This document shows positions 20,940 to 34,859 of a DNA stretch of 64,000 nt, piece by piece. The stretch covers positions 495,528-559,527 of the forward strand of contig CAJNDS010001057.1 in the NCBI GenBank assembly GCA_905221605.1. The letters are read 5' to 3'. The translations under genes were made by a program, and so were the position numbers. Every line of letters starts with the position of its first letter. The first letter of the stretch is position 1. The stretch comes from Symbiodinium natans. Taxonomy: Eukaryota; Sar; Dinophyceae; Suessiales; Symbiodiniaceae. Under the pieces are notes generated by a model. That model was given only the letters and a program-made list of their open reading frames with translations, did no database searches and was not told the origin of the DNA.

Positions 20940-21640
20940 AAACAACAATATTGGAATTACGAGGATACGAATACAAGAGTAAGGGCCTCATTTAAAGATT
21001 ACTAAAAGGTCCTGTAAAATAAACCAGTTTTGGAGATTCATGCGTTCGTTCTCCTTTGACTTTTTTGTAATCTTATCTTCGCGGGAATCTTCTAAAGGCA
21101 CGTCAATTATATAATCCCGTTTTCACAAAAAGAATTAGATGAGCGGTGTGAACGAGAGAATACGACGTAGCGTTTTGTTTTTCATCGTTTCATTATCTTA
21201 ATGCACACCTTTAATATTATAAATAATACGCTTATCACCACGAATATATACTAATGGTGTTTATGGGGCGTTCATTCAGTTCATTCACCGTCACCTGCGA
21301 CAATCGCTGCAATTCCGGAAAGGAGCAGACTTCGCCATCGAGCTCCTCGTCGTAGTCATGGTTGTACGACAGTGCTGTTGAACTAGCCATGGCTACCTTT
21401 CTCCGCCTGGTCAGCTCCTGGGTAGGAGCTTCCGGTTTTATCTGGAGTCACAGAGTAAACCGGGGGACCTCCCCCGGTCACCTTTGTTGACACAGAGCAC
21501 ACCGGGTATGTCCCAGGCAAGCTCCCACGTTGAGATGTAACCTGGGCGTGACTGACTTCCCTAACGTACAGTCAGCAAGGCGGACAGGAGTCTCTGTTTT
21601 CACTCCAGGTGCCCTGAAGAGTGGTATTCGCTAGACTTTG
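20940..21640. other. AT-rich right flank of the YR element
   Basis: Mostly unassigned. A short hairpin CCGGGGGACCTCCCCCGG-like lies near 21460-21478. See the small ORF at 21235-21390. Confidence 0.4.
21235..21390 (-). CDS. Possible small ORF or first exon (51 codons)
   Basis: On the minus strand an ATG at 21390-21388 opens MASSTALSYNHDYDEELDG... and runs 51 codons to TGA at 21237-21235. Composition is protein-like (acidic, with SFPELQRLSQVTVNELNERP). The last codons (ISIYSW) are less so, and an AGTATATA just after ERPINT could be a splice donor, so it may be a first exon. No family is recognised and no downstream exon was found. Confidence 0.3.
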   Translation of the reverse strand: MASSTALSYNHDYDEELDGEVCSFPELQRLSQVTVNELNERPINTISIYSW

Positions 21641-21689
21641 AGCATCGGGCAACATGCGTCAGCATTGGAGTGTGGCACACGCAGCAGAT

Positions 21690-21830
21690 GTCAAATCTTC
21701 GCCCACCCGCTAGCCCCGCCCCCCCAGCCTGGAACATGCAGAAATGCCGTTCTGACTGCATTTTTTCAGCACCTAGAGCCTGCAAGCAGCCCGAAATGTT
21801 GCATGTCATAGTATTTCATTGCTTGTTCGA
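21690..21830. repeat. Dispersed repeat also present at 41430-41590
   Basis: Contains GCAGAAATGC, AGAGCCTGCAAGCAG and GAAATGTTGCATGTCATAG. Close variants appear around 41447-41580 (AGAGCCTGCAAGCAGGTGCAA, GCAGAAATGCTGTG, GAAATGCTGCATTTCATAG). Function unknown. Confidence 0.6.
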
Positions 21831-24800
21831 AATTTCTTCTCATGTGTATCAATTTTTCTTGATTGGGCCTTTATTGATGTTTCACCCTTCAGAAAGCGTG
21901 TAAGGTTTCAGTTTTTTAAGGCTTGCTGAGTTTTAGGGGGGCAGTTTAGGGCCTGCAGGCATATCCATGCTGCAAATACTGTTTTTGGAGAAATATCGCC
22001 GAATTGCGGTGCCTTCCTTTGTACATCGTTTTTTGCCCGTAGCTCAAATGCCCAAAAGCCACAGTCTTTGCCGGTTCTCCTGTTGCATTTATCATGCCAC
22101 TTCGTGTTGATTTGCTTATCTACGCTTTCGAGTTTTCCAGCGCAGCCTTGCTTGAGAGACTGTGCTTCACCTGGCTTGAGAATTGCCTTGTGCTATTCTT
22201 AGCTTTTCGTTTGTCTCCGGGTTGCGACGCGCTCTGAAGTGGGGACCGGAAAGATTCCTGGTGCGCCCGAGTGAGCGCCTGCTGCTGCATCTCTTGTTCT
22301 GGTTGGGTGCTTAGCATAGATATATATAGTTCATGGAACAGGTGCTATAGTGTCGGGTTTTCGGATATGTTCTTCTGCCCAGGTGCATTTTGCTTTCGCT
22401 ATTCATGTTGGTTTCCCATTCAGAAACCCCATTTGCTTTGCCTTCTTCATGTCGGATGCCCTTGTGCACTTGCTTTCGCTTGAGTATATTTCAATGTCTT
22501 GTAAACGTCTACCTACCTGAGGCCTGCTTTGCCCAAAATATTTTCCTGCAGTGCAACCTGTGCCAGAAGAGCAAGAGCCAGCGTCTTCGGTGTCCACATC
22601 CTCCAGCACAACTTGTGTCAAGTTTGACATATTCGATTCCAACCTCATCTCAGTTGACATCTACATTTAGCAGCACCAACAGTGCAGAATCGATTGCCCA
22701 CATTTCCAGCACATTGAGCAGTACAGCGTCGGCTGTATGCACATTCGCAGCCCTTCTAAGTTGCCCCATCATCCGCTTCCAACGCGACAAGCAGCAGCAC
22801 GACCACATCTCCCTGCAGGGCAACACGCTTTACAACTCCGATTCCTCATATTCCACCACTATTGCATATTCCTCCACTACGCCGAGCCCTCCAGCGTCAG
22901 TCTTCTACGTCCACATTCTCCAGCACAAATAAGGTCCACGGCTTCAACTTCATCAACATCAAGCAGTTCGATCGCTTCAACACCCACACATGTGCATGCC
23001 CAAAGAAATGACATCTTCTTCACCATGCACGTGCTTGGGTGCCAATGTTTGCCCCTACACAGGGTCCGTCGCGCACTTTTTTTGGCCTCGAGTTTTGCTT
23101 CTCACCCCTTCCCCCCGGGCGGCCGTTGCATTTTCAGCCCCGGGGCTTAAGTTCAAACATGTCACGCGATGGGTGGATGGCGGAGTTTGCATTCTCATAC
23201 CGTCCCGCAATTTAAAGTTGGCCAACGCTTCAATGCCACTTTCGGGAACAACACCATGCAACATCCCACCCCACTGGGGTATATTTGTGTGTGTGTGGGA
23301 ACGCGGTGTGGACACTAAGAAGTTTGGTCCAACACAGCAGGGGTCCAAAGAGGGCTGTCAGGGTGATGAGGCGTTCGGCCAACGAGACGCCTTCATTATC
23401 TGGCTCCAATTCGTGTGACAGCACCTGTGTCTAAACCTAGCTTCAACACCCGAAGCGCAAACATTCATATACCATTCCATCCACGTCTTCTACACCATCA
23501 ACATCTGCTTTCTCTACCACGCTTTCGCTTCCTGTTTACTTCCACTTCTTGTGCCTGAAATCCATTTCCGATTCGGTTTCTCTTGTGCACCCCATCTGCC
23601 CTGCAGTCTCGGTTGAACTTGCAGCCTTGTTTGCATTTCTGGGCCCCTGGTCTTGATAGAGCACATATATTCGCATGAGATCAACGCTGTGTTTTTGGTT
23701 TTACCAACACACGTGTTATTTCCGATCGCGGACCTAACGTGTCGTTTTATTGCAAAGAAGCACCGCGAAACCCGTTGCAAGATGAATTTGCGCATGCATC
23801 TTTGGCGTTGCAAGTCTTTTCAAAGATTCGGGAGTGAATAATTTCAATTTCCTGAGACATGTTGAGGCTGATCCAACACAGCTGTCAACTCAACCGATTT
23901 TTGACTCTTGCATTTTATGGCAAACCGTCCCATCCAGCCCATCACTTCAGGATTTTTCTACAGCCCATCGTTTAGTTCTGGGATGGTGGGATTGCCTTCG
24001 CAATATTCTGCATGAAACATACTTGTTCATGTTTGGGTAGACATGCGATTCCGAGCGACATAAATTGTCGCCATGCCGCAGCACGGGGCCTCGACGACCT
24101 AGCTGTAACGTGCTTGGGATATGCCATCGTTTGCCGAAAAGGAGGAGCACGCACTTGGTCAGGTTTTTGTTTTAAAGCTGCTTTGCGCGGATTTACTTTT
24201 TTTTTTCATGTATGCTAGTGGAGATCATGTCATCATGCAGGTACAGGAGGCATCAAGCCAATTGGGGCCATTGCCAATGCAGGACCAAGACCAAGACCGC
24301 ACTTTGCTGCTGGATGGTGCCGACGTTTCTTCCACAGCTTCCAGGCACGTGTGCGGTTTTGGAAGCTTGAAACTGCCAATGGGCGCCTTTATAGTCTTGG
24401 CATGTGGCTTTGACATCGTGTTGCGAACGCGAGCTGGTCTGTAATGTGTGACATATGTGAAGGAGCTATCGGAGATATTTGCCATGGTGGCTTGGTGGCT
24501 TTGCTGCCATGGTGGTTGCTTGGACCCGACAGCATGCTATTGTTTTTGCTAGCTTGTGTGCGTGTCACGATGTCATTCGCTTGCTTGGGACGTTTCCCAA
24601 GGCTGCAAAAACCATTGTTAAGAACTACTCTGACCATCTCTGACCATAATTTTGGTGCAGGTTGTGATGGTGTTGGCGCAGACCAGCGGCGTCGTGCGCA
24701 GAAAGGCCTGGCCTGGTGTCGCTTCTCACATATTCATGTAGGCAGATGCGCTGGAACTCTGATCTCATCCAGTTTCTAATGGTCACACGTTAGGTTGTTG

Positions 24801-25880
24801 CAGGTGTGAGCAGGACAGCATGCACACAGATGGCCTTTTTTGGGGCGTTGACGGGAGGTTGAAGCATGAGCCCGTGTCAGCGTTGGCCAGGTCTTCTCCA
24901 CCACGCATGGGGTATCGTCGGCAAGTTTTGACAAGCCGGACGGAACAACGAAAGGGTGAAATGTACGTGAAACTCCTAAACATGCCGTGGCTTAAGCTGG
25001 CCGACTTGGCTTCAAAGAGCATGTCTGCACAAACCAGTTTGTGACATTTAGCCAGCACGACTGACCTTGTGCCTCCTGCTAGTTGCTTCACGTTCACTTG
25101 GCTGTCTAAGCTGCAGGCTGTTGTTGCGCACAGTCCTTTGCATCTTATTACACGATTGCCAACTTGCAGACATGCCAGGTGGGGCCATCAACACTTGTTG
25201 CCGATGAAGCCATTCCTGTGACCTGCCGGTAGAGCTGGACTTTTGTGAATATGGTGGCGTCAAGTATTTTGACGTGTATCACATGCTTGAGAGGATAGAG
25301 CTCGGACCTGTGTGTGTTAAGGGCCTCAGAGCTCTGGGAGAGGACTGGCATCGCGCAGAATTCATGTCGAAAGTCCGAGAAAGACCCGTTCAAAGCGCGC
25401 CATTGGCTTGTCTACATGCGGCTTGCAGATTCTCTCCACGTGTCGACAGGATTCCAAACCTTCGGTGTTGCCAAAGTTGCCAAAGGCAAAGGCCCCTGCC
25501 TGGGTTTTGGATGGTCTTGACAGTCTCAATGTCACAAGGCTATTGAGGTTGAAGCGTCAAGACGTGTGACAGCGCTGTATCTCTTGAGTTTTTGTCTCCT
25601 TCTCTCACAATGTATTCCCGTCTCTTCCTGCTTCTCTGTAGCCATTTGGTAGCCGCGGAGCCGCAGCATCCACCAATTCACTTGCAGGAGCATGAAATCC
25701 AATATCAATGAGCTTACAAATACAAACTATACTCTGGATGTACATATCTTCATACAGGAACGTACATACATATATGTGCGAGAACCTTTATTTATTATGT
25801 TTTGGGTGGCTTTGCTGCTAACTCAGGAAGGCTTCCTTTCATTCTTGGAATCTTTGGGACTTCGAAATTTAAACAATCGA
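21831..25880. other. Spacer without recognised genes
   Basis: Balanced-composition sequence with only short ORFs. Around 22560-23010 degenerate repeats built on CCACATTYTCCAGCAC and AACTTCATC occur and inflate the ORF at 22390-22932. None of the ORFs has a recognisable domain, and exons of intron-rich genes cannot be excluded. Confidence 0.4.
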
Positions 25881-26420
25881 CAATCCTAGGGCCCATAAAC
25901 GCCTTCCTTAGGCCTTCATTTTTGTGTCCCCAGGATGTTTAGAATGTTTAATCCCCAAATCCAAGAAAAATCTAACGTAACGCCTCCCAACATCACCAAA
26001 CAATTTGAAAATTATGAATCTTTTGAATGATGGAGATTCTTAAGGTTTTAGTTATCATCAACAAAGCCAACTGTTTACAATCTAAAAGCCCTACGGCCCT
26101 ACGTGTTCCAACGCAAAGCTTTCCTTAGGCCGTGGTGTTGAGATTTTGGATTTTCTAGAGTTGTTACAAGGAGCCGTCTTGAGGCCTTCAGTGCTTTTTT
26201 GTTTTGTTCCAATTTTTCGCTCGTCCAAGAAGCCTCAAGAAGACCAAAACAACCTTCCTTATGCCTTCATTTTTCAGGGCTTTTCACATCTTTTGAGAAC
26301 CTGGAGATCCCAGGACCGTCCTGAGGCCTTCGTGTTTAGATTTTTGAGATTTCTGGTGGCTTTTAACAATCCAAAATACAGAAGCAGTTTAAAAGCGTTA
26401 GGCCTTCATGTTTGTTTTTG
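25880..26420. repeat. Degenerate tandem repeats with CTTAGGCCTTCAT
   Basis: Variants of CCTTCCTTAGGCCTTCATTTTTG recur at about 25905, 26118, 26185, 26258, 26318 and 26395, roughly every 60-90 bases. Confidence 0.55.
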
Positions 26421-26497
26421 TATTTATTCTGAAGCTCAAGTTTGTCGTTTCAATCAAATCTGTAATTCTTGGGGTCCCAGAGCCTTGCTCAAAAATG

Positions 26498-26900
26498 ACG
26501 GAATGAAAGAATGAAAGAACGAAAGAATGAGAGAATGAACGAATGAAAGAATGAATGAATTAAAGAATGAAAGAATGAAAGACTGAAAGAATGAAAGAAT
26601 GAAAGAATGAGAAGAATGAGAAGAATGAGAAGAATGAGAAGAATGAGAAGAATGAGAAGAATGTAAGAATGAAAGAATGTAAGAATGAAAGAATGAAAGA
26701 AGGAAAGAAGGAATGAAGGAATGAAGGAATGAAGGAATGAAGGAATGAAGGAATGAAGGAAGAAAGAATTGAAACAATGAAAGAGAAAATGAAAGAACGA
26801 AAGAGCGACAAACGAAAGAACGTAATACTGAAGAATGATAGAAATACAAACATCAAGAACAAAGAAAGAACGAAGGAAAGAAAGAACACATACCCGGCCA
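26498..26900. repeat. Purine-rich (GAAAGAAT)n / (AATGAGAAG)n microsatellite
   Basis: Interrupted 8-bp GAAAGAAT and 9-bp GAAGAATGA units and (GGAATGAA)n, nearly all purine on the plus strand. The long Phe/Leu/Ser-rich minus-strand ORFs are artefacts. Confidence 0.95.
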
Positions 26901-27640
26901 CGGGACATCTCTTCATACATAAGAGGAGCCCGGATGTTTCTTTATTTATTTAGTTCAGCAGACTAGGGCTCTATTCCGATGCGAAGCTTGAGACAAGTTC
27001 TCATGATCAAGGTGAACAGTTGATTGTAGAACGTTCTTTTTCTTTCTGGTAAGTCATTTAAAAGGAAGGAAACAAAAGGGCAAATTCTATGTTTGGGTAC
27101 GACGAATAAGCACTGTTGTTGATTCATATTTTTGCCATTTTCTACTCAAAGGAAGCGGGAACCTTCTCGTCCAGAGATCTTGTTGAAGTTTGATAAGAGA
27201 GGTACATCACCACTGCATCTTCCTGGTTTACGTCGAAACGAAAGAGACATGTCTTACAGGGTTTGTTACTGCGAGCATCACCTTATACCCATCCCACAAA
27301 AGGTAGAGAGCCCCCGCCTGGGACCTTGGTCAACCCAAACATGAACCCCCCATCGCCAAATCCCAAGGCCTTCTATCCCAAAGCCTCAAACCCCAAAAGT
27401 CCTACCCTGCAGTATATATCCCAAACTCAGAACCACAAGTCCCAGAATCTTGAAGCCCAAGGGGCCCCAAGCCCTCATGAAGCCTAATCCATTCGGGCAA
27501 TTCCTACAAAGTAGGGAGCAACCCGAACCCCCCAAATTCCATATGAATGCGCGGAACAAAAATGGGTCAAACCATCAGTTTGGCGCAAACTTGTTTTATT
27601 TTGGGTCAAAAACCCGAACCGATTGGTTGCGAAAAGCCCT
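26900..27640. other. Unassigned spacer
   Basis: A loose run of CCCCAAANCCCNAA-like sequence occurs at 27320-27480. No gene is supported. Confidence 0.4.
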
Positions 27641-28020
27641 CAATGCAACCTTTCGTTTTCCTTTCTGGCAGGTTCAGGGTTCAAGGTGCAGTGCCCAAGA
27701 TCGTAAATCACCCAAAGGTTGAAGATTCCTAGGAAATTCTTGGGAGACATGATTGATTTCCATCTCGGGCGCCTTTCGCATATTGAGACTCTGACAACCC
27801 AAGAAGCCTACAACAAAGATTGAAGGCATTGCCCAAGAGCTTCCCAGAAATCTTGGCAGTTTCAGTGTTCAAATTCTTGAAGATTCCGGGGAGACTCTTG
27901 AGATATTGCCACCCCGGGCGCCTGTAGCGTAGAAAACTTCCGACCGAGGACAACCCAAGACGCAAAATCAATCACACTGCCCAAGAATTTTCAATCTTTA
28001 GTCAGACTGGCAAGAAATGT
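27640..28020. repeat. Two diverged copies of a unit of about 175 bp
   Basis: TTGAAGATTCCTAGGAAATTCTTGGGAGAC... CTCGGGCGCC... GACAACCCAAGA at 27718-27806 is repeated as TTGAAGATTCCGGGGAGACT... CCCGGGCGCC... GACAACCCAAGA at 27887-27962. Confidence 0.65.
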
Positions 28021-31000
28021 TGGTATATGGGAGAAAACCAATGGGAGCCGCAATAGGCGGCAGTTTTTTGGAATCTATCAGGCCGAGACCACCCCTGCGC
28101 CGGCGAAGCAGCCGCCGCAGCATCTCAGAGCCAGGGCAGATGTGCAGGTAGAAGATGGGCGTGTGTGTGTGTGGTTAATGAACTTCACGACTACTCAATG
28201 CTACGCATGTTGTATGCTGTGCGAACACTTGTGTGCTTTGCGAACAAGCTGGCAGGCGCCGAAGGCGCCCGTCACGAACGCGTCAAAGACGGTGTGCAAG
28301 ACCGCTGAGCCTGGAGATGAGTGCTACAAGGCAAGTCCGCCAGCATGGAAGAAGTACTGTAGAACTGTAGAAGTTACAGGCGAGCCATAGCAACAAGCCC
28401 AGCCAGATCCGATACAAGTCGAAACAATGGTCGATTCAAATGCCACAGGAGGCTTGTTTTGCTGATGCAAGAAGCCATACTTGGAGAAAGCGTGAAATCC
28501 TGGAGAATTTCAGAGCGTGCTTGTGTCTTTCAGTCCCTTCTGGGGCTTGTCTCGGATAGGGCACTGCTTGCATAGAGCGTGCGCCACGTTGGTGGCATAC
28601 TTCTTGGTGCTTTGCTTGCGACGAACATCAACTCACCAAACTTGTTTTTAAAGTCATAGCAGGTCATCATTGAATCATTCAGTGTATGAATCGTTACAGT
28701 TAAGTAGGTAGCTTGTGGAACGAGCTGTGGCAACAAGCGCTGTAGGCAGTTCTCTGGGCGAAGTGGATGCTCGGCTTGAGATGCTCCAGGTGTCCTTACG
28801 AAGCCCTTTAAGACCCACTAGCATGAGGATAGATTTGGATAAAGCTTCAAGATGGCTTTGATTGATGTGTTTTTGACACTGCTCAGGATAGGTCTTGTTG
28901 AACATCCTGGTTGGTATCAGGGGCTGGACCGAAGAACTGCAAACAGGCGTGCCATACAGGACCGCGGGTTGATACTTGCATTGGGTGTGGCAAAGTGAAC
29001 CTGACATTTCTGGGTGCGATCAGCTTACTGTGTCTGTGTGCTGGATGCTTCCGCACGAATGCCAAGTCTCCAAGTGTTCCTTCCTGAGAGGAGTGGCTCG
29101 CGAGCAAGGGTCAAGGCTGGGCAGCCAGCGTGCAGAGCAAGATGCTAGCTGTCTCGGGCGTGTCCGGAGTGTTCCTGATTCTGCAGGTGGTTGTGAGAAG
29201 CCATGTGAAGGTGGATATCCACTGCCGCCGCTGGCAGGGCTTGGAAAAGTAAGTGACTACATCAGTAGACAGCATGATCAGTTCTTTCCAAGATGCAATG
29301 CGACTGACTAAGTAAGACTGACATGTGAACTGCGTGGCCGTGCTCCTGCGCAACAAGTCATGTGCTGTCTCAGGGTTTGCTTCGGACATGATACATGAAA
29401 CGGCTGCGTTACATGGCAGGACAAGGGCTCGCCGTCGTTGTTTTGCTTCTCCGTGGCGAGAAAGGGGCCCGCCACCTTTCTGCCAAGAACGCTTCAGTTT
29501 GTGCATGGCCCCAAGCCGATCCTTACTGGCTGGATTGGCTAACATCATTATCCCCCTGGCCTCCTCCTCCCATTCCCCCGCGGCAACATGTTGGGGTTGG
29601 CGAGTCGATTGTCCATGAATCTCGCAGGGCTTTCAAGGCTTGGAGATGTTGTTGGGATTTGTTTGGGGGTGGCTGAGTTGAATGAATCATTCGTGGGTTC
29701 TTCATTGCTTGTCAGTATCGATCGGCTGACCTTCCTCGCCCTCATCTCACACATTCTTTTCTAGGCTGCAACGTTCCAACATAGCGCACGGCTTAATCCT
29801 TTCGATGCCGCAACGGAATGTTTAAATTCTGTTGAGCTCATTCTCCACGAAGTTCGGGCCCTTAGGGCCTGAGGCCCCATCTTGGGCTCAAAGCACTTTT
29901 GGGTCTTGAGAATGCCTGCACCAGTCTGCTTTCCATGCAAACGATTGCCCTCCGTCATTGTCTCAGGAAATGGACACGATGTACATGACACAGCAGATAC
30001 GATCTGGGATTTTTGGCTGTGACGGTTTTGCAGTCGCACGGCTGCAGAATGGACAGCACGAATGAAGAGGAAGCACAGACAGATCAGACAGCATTTCCGG
30101 AATGTCTGAAAGGTCTACAGTGACAGCAGTGTCGATATCGATGGGTTCAAGACGAGACTCTGCAAAGCCAGTTGCATTCGTTGTCAAAGAGGGTCTAGGG
30201 AACCAATTTCAAGATCCTGTATTGAGACGATGTTTTCGTGTTCTGAATGGTGGTCTTGGCTGTTGGGGTGGTGTTGTTGCTTTCTCATGAGTTAGATTTG
30301 GTTTGAGTTTTTTTTGAGTCGAGTACGCTCCACTCCCCTTACATTTTACCCTCTTGCTGAGAGCTTTGTGCCATACAATCTCTGCTGAACTTATTAGCTT
30401 GCCATTTATGTTTGAACACGAATCCCTGCTCAGACAGCCCACAAGTATCTCGTATACAATCGCAAATCAAGTCTTCATACTTCATACTGATTTGTTAGGG
30501 TAGGGCTGCTCGTCCACCACTTGCAGCAAGTCTGGCTGCCTCCGTTTCCATGGGCAACTGCCAGTACGCCCAGTACGCGTGTTTCCTTCAGCACCATCAT
30601 TGAAGCGCAGCCCTCCGTGAACTCTCTGTGTGTGTGCACTGTCCGCTGCAAGTCGCAACCGAGGAGATTGATTCCATCGACTTATGCTGGAGTGAGCAAA
30701 GACGGATACGCTGCCAACTCTCAGGTGTTCATGAAGACCTGGATGGCGCTCTTGCATCACAGCTGCACATGCTGCACAAACTGTTGCAGAAGCCGCACAA
30801 TGCTGCACCGGCGTGCAAATCGGGAGGTGCGAGGCCTCCCATCCCGCTCCAAGGACTGGCACTGAGTGGTACAAGTACGACTTCATTGCCAAGGTTGCAG
30901 ACGGTTGTAGACGGTTGCAAATAAGAGAATGACAAGTCGCAAGTCAACACAAGAGTGCGCTTGGGAGACTTTGAAGCTGATGTCCATGTCAGGTTGATCC

Positions 31001-34000
31001 TGACTGCGTGTTCTTCCCGTCACGGTTACGGGGTCATGTAGCCAACTATGTTAACCAGAATGTGTTCTTCCTGATGCTTGTCTCAATTGACGTGTGAGCC
31101 AAGCTTATGGTTAGCTGGAAGATGCTGGAAGCTTTAGCAGGCAAGCTCGTCGTGCTCATCCCTGCCGAAGCACTTGACCAAATCGTGCTAAACAGACCAT
31201 AAAGGGGAAAACAATGTCGGTTTAGATTGATCGAGCAGCCATCCTGCAGATCCTGCTTCAGACTCAGGAACTGCGGCAAATACATTCCGGAGCCTTTGCT
31301 GTTTCAGACGTTTTCCTTCAGCCGATATCAGGACCTCACCACCCACCCCCCCCCAACACGAGCGTCCCCCCGCTGACCTTTTAGCTTTTGAGGGTTTGGT
31401 GTTAATGAGACGTACTCGTTGTGTGTTCACAAAGCCTCATGGTACGGAGCTTAGGTCACGATGTACGGCGCCCTAGAGGTCTACTCGAAACAAGCGCTGG
31501 GTGCATACTTGTCACAGCACGCCAGGCACGGCAGCAGTATGCATGGAAGTCATTGGTAGCACCATGTCGCACTGCGTTTGGGTTTCGGGCAGAGTTCCCA
31601 GGGCAATGCCTACCCAGGGGCCGACTCCTGCATACTGTTCCGCATCTGTCCCGCCGATTGCAAACCCCCTGCAGTTGTGAGCAGAAATTCCCGTATGATG
31701 AGTGGGGTGAAGACAAGTACATGACCAATTGCCTCGAAAGCCTCGGAAGTAGAGCAGCCCCTTGGAAAGCAAGCCGTTTATGGGCTAGCCTGCGATTGGT
31801 CGACGCCTGCATTGCATATTCAAACGTGGCTATCATTTTCTGTTGTGGAAAAGCCTAGGTTGTGGACTTCGGCAACTTCTTGCACGATGAACGCTGTTGG
31901 GGCGTTGATTGTGGAAACAAGACCCTCGGCTCCCACGTATTTGTTGACACTGTGGGATGCGTTGTGGCCAAAGCTGTTACGAAACTGCAGGCGGCTCAGA
32001 GTGAGTTTCGGGCCTTGGGGCTTTCAAGGCTGTACTGTTATGGGCTTGGATCTTGCGGGGCTTCTTATGGGTCCTTACGAAATCACACCATCCTCAAGCT
32101 CAGCTGGTTTTTTTGGGTGTTCCATCTTGACAAGCCCTGGTAGGTCAGACCATGTCAGACCGATAACAGGGGAGGGGTCCCTGTGGAACGATTGGAAGCT
32201 TACGACCGACTGAATATTCTTGCTTGGCCGAGTTTCGTTGTAGTCGAGCTCTGCGGCGGTGTTTTTCCATGTTAAGATGCTAAGCCATTAAGCCACACAA
32301 TGCCACAATTTCTGCAGCATGAGGAAGGCTGTGGCATTCCATGCCTTCAAGCAAGTCGACAAATGGTACAACTGCTGGCTTCTGTCGCAGAATGATGGGT
32401 ACTGATCACTTTTCTGTGCCTCCGCGCTGCAGTCCTGCTACGCCGTTGTAGACTTCATTGTCGATTGCGCAGCTGTGGAAGGACAGCAAAGAGGCACTTC
32501 TTAGCGCTCATCGGAATGATGCTTGCTTTCGTGTGTACGTGCGTCATGGCCGTGCACGCAGCCGACATTGCAATGAGCGAAACCATAGATTGTACATGCC
32601 ATCAGGGAACGTAGCCGAAACGGCCGTTCTCCATCTCTTTTCCAGCTTCGTTGTCGGCTTCTCATGCTTTTCCAAATCCCATCCTCCTTGAAGGGTTCTA
32701 GAGCCATGCTTGTGTGTACTTTGAACTTCTACAGGCTAATGCTGAAAAACAGACAAGGTACCAGCCCCGGCTGTAGCAACAACGGCCAATGAGCTGACGT
32801 TGACAAGACATATGGAGGCGAAGCTTCCACACGCCGAGATAACTCTAAGCATCTTTGTGCAAACTTGGTAAACACCATCTGAAAGACGCATAAAGACGCC
32901 AACGCTGTTGTCCATGCTGTTGTCCGGACGTGTGGAATGGCATGGACTGACCTTTGTTGGGTCCAGGCGCAGCCTCGAGTTGACAGATGTTGACAGGGGT
33001 CCAGCGTGGCTGTGAGTTTTTTCCAGCCTACCCGGGCCTACCCTCACGGCATCTCCTACCGTGCTTTTGTTTACTATGTTTTACTCAGCCATGTCTGGAT
33101 ATCAAGTCTGTGGTGGCCATGGAAACAGAGTCATTTGAGCTTGTGCGAGGAGGCTGTTCCGCTGTTCCTGTTTTCCATGGCTGTGAAGGCCCGTGTGCCT
33201 CGTGTGCCTTCAGCATGGCAAGACCTGTCAACTGGAACATCTGAAACCATGCAGTTCTGAGGCTTCATCAGGCCCTGGACAGGTTTCTGCAACTTGCATT
33301 CTCCAAAGCTGAGTGCAAGCTGGCGATTGTCAGCTCTTAAGCTCAGGAGCCAGCTCAGCGTGAAAAGAACGACTTGCCTCTTTCGCTCGGATGTTGGCGC
33401 CTGCTATTGATTCGCAATTCTTTGGGTTGTCGGGATTTATCGGGCCAGCGGCTTGGCTCCTGACAAGATAGCTGGTGCCATTAACGCAGCATCACATGAT
33501 CAAACCGCAAAGTTCAACTGTTATTCATGCAAAGAACGAGATACAACGAGCTTCTTGGAACACTGCCATGACCAGACGTGCGATGGTGCGGACCCGGGCC
33601 AGCTACCAGGCATGGCACCATTCGATTGTGTAGACACGAGCACTACCTATTCAGGCCTGGTGGCCCAAAGCCCCCCCATAGCTTTTTTGAGAAATGAGGC
33701 AAGGGTCGAATCCTTCTCCAAAATCCCACTAGAACTAGTTTGTTCACTGTCTCGCCCTTTCCACACATCCGGGTTCTTCGGTTCATAAAAGGTTTTTTTG
33801 CGTCGATGTTGATTTACTTCTGTGCTCTTCCAAGTCTGCATGTTTCTGAATCCCACTATTCCCATTTTTTCGTTCGACTCCAACTCCGCATTAATGGCTC
33901 TAAAGAGAAGTCGCATTCATTTTCTTTGCAGGCAGGCAGTTTCGGGGCAGATTGGCCGATGGCATAAGAAATCAGGCGATTAAGTAGAGTTGCTCATCGA

Positions 34001-34505
34001 GGTGAAGCAGACACTAAGAGCCCGGCCACGCAAGGCTGCGGTGGCCTGAATGGGAGGAACCGGGAGAGATGACGGAGATGACATTCTCCTTAGAGGCTTC
34101 GTGAGTGCAGCATTGGTCGCATGTCATGTCAAGTTCTGTGTCAAATAAAGATGTCAAAGGTTGAGTCTGCAACTGCGAAGGCCGTTGAAGCGGAGCTACA
34201 AAGCTTGCAAGCTGAAGAGCAGGACTGAGCGGCCAACGCCGCCAACTTGAGGTGCCCGTAGTATCCCATAGTCACATAGCGCCAACGTTTCTGCAACAGT
34301 TGTGAGAGGATTTGGATTTGGAGCTTGACAAGTTGTACAGCAAAGCGGCGCACCTGTGTTCAAGCCTTGGTGCAGAAAGTATTGTTCAGTGGTCCTGAAA
34401 AGAGCTGTGATGTTGTCTAGATGCCCGGCATCCTCAGCAGCCTCAGCAGATGCTTTTGCAGTTGCTTTGTTGTCTTGAAGATAGGTCGGAGAAGTAACCG
34501 TCAAT
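28021..34505. other. Spacer without recognised genes
   Basis: About 6.5 kb of near-balanced composition with many short ORFs on both strands (the longest about 145 codons). None shows a motif I can name. Introns with atypical dinoflagellate splice sites could hide exons. Confidence 0.35.
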
Positions 34506-34800
34506 CATAGGCGTCGATAGACCCCTATACAGACCCCATTGTTTCTTGGACAGGTACCTATGCTGTCGACCTTGTGTCGGAATATCAGACCCCTATTCAC
34601 AGGCCCTGTCGGCTGTCCTTTAGACCCCTGTACACAGGGTCTTCCGTTTTTCCATAGACCCCTATGCATAGACTCTGTCCCTATACACTACCCCCCCTGC
34701 CACATAGACCCCTATCCATCTTCGATAGGCTCCAATTACCCTCAGAATAGACCCTATCCAGAAAGCCACAGACCCCTATCGAGGTACATTCTTATGTAAA
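34505..34800. repeat. TAGACCCCTAT repeats
   Basis: The phrase TAGACCCCTAT, with variants, recurs about eight times. The block opens with ATAGGCGTCGATAGACCCC, which recurs at 43081, and related phrases occur at 36905-36990. These blocks border the TTTAGGG-like arrays. Confidence 0.75.
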
Positions 34801-34859
34801 TGCATGCCTTGGATGCGCAGCTGTCAACACTTCTTGTCAACAATATATTCTTAACAACC

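Noticed and set aside
26454-26920. Phe/Ser/Leu-rich minus-strand ORFs
   Set aside because: Translation of the GAAAGAAT microsatellite.
28021-34505. Several ORFs of 100-145 codons on both strands
   Set aside because: No motif, no consistent strand or frame across neighbours, composition as in the spacer.
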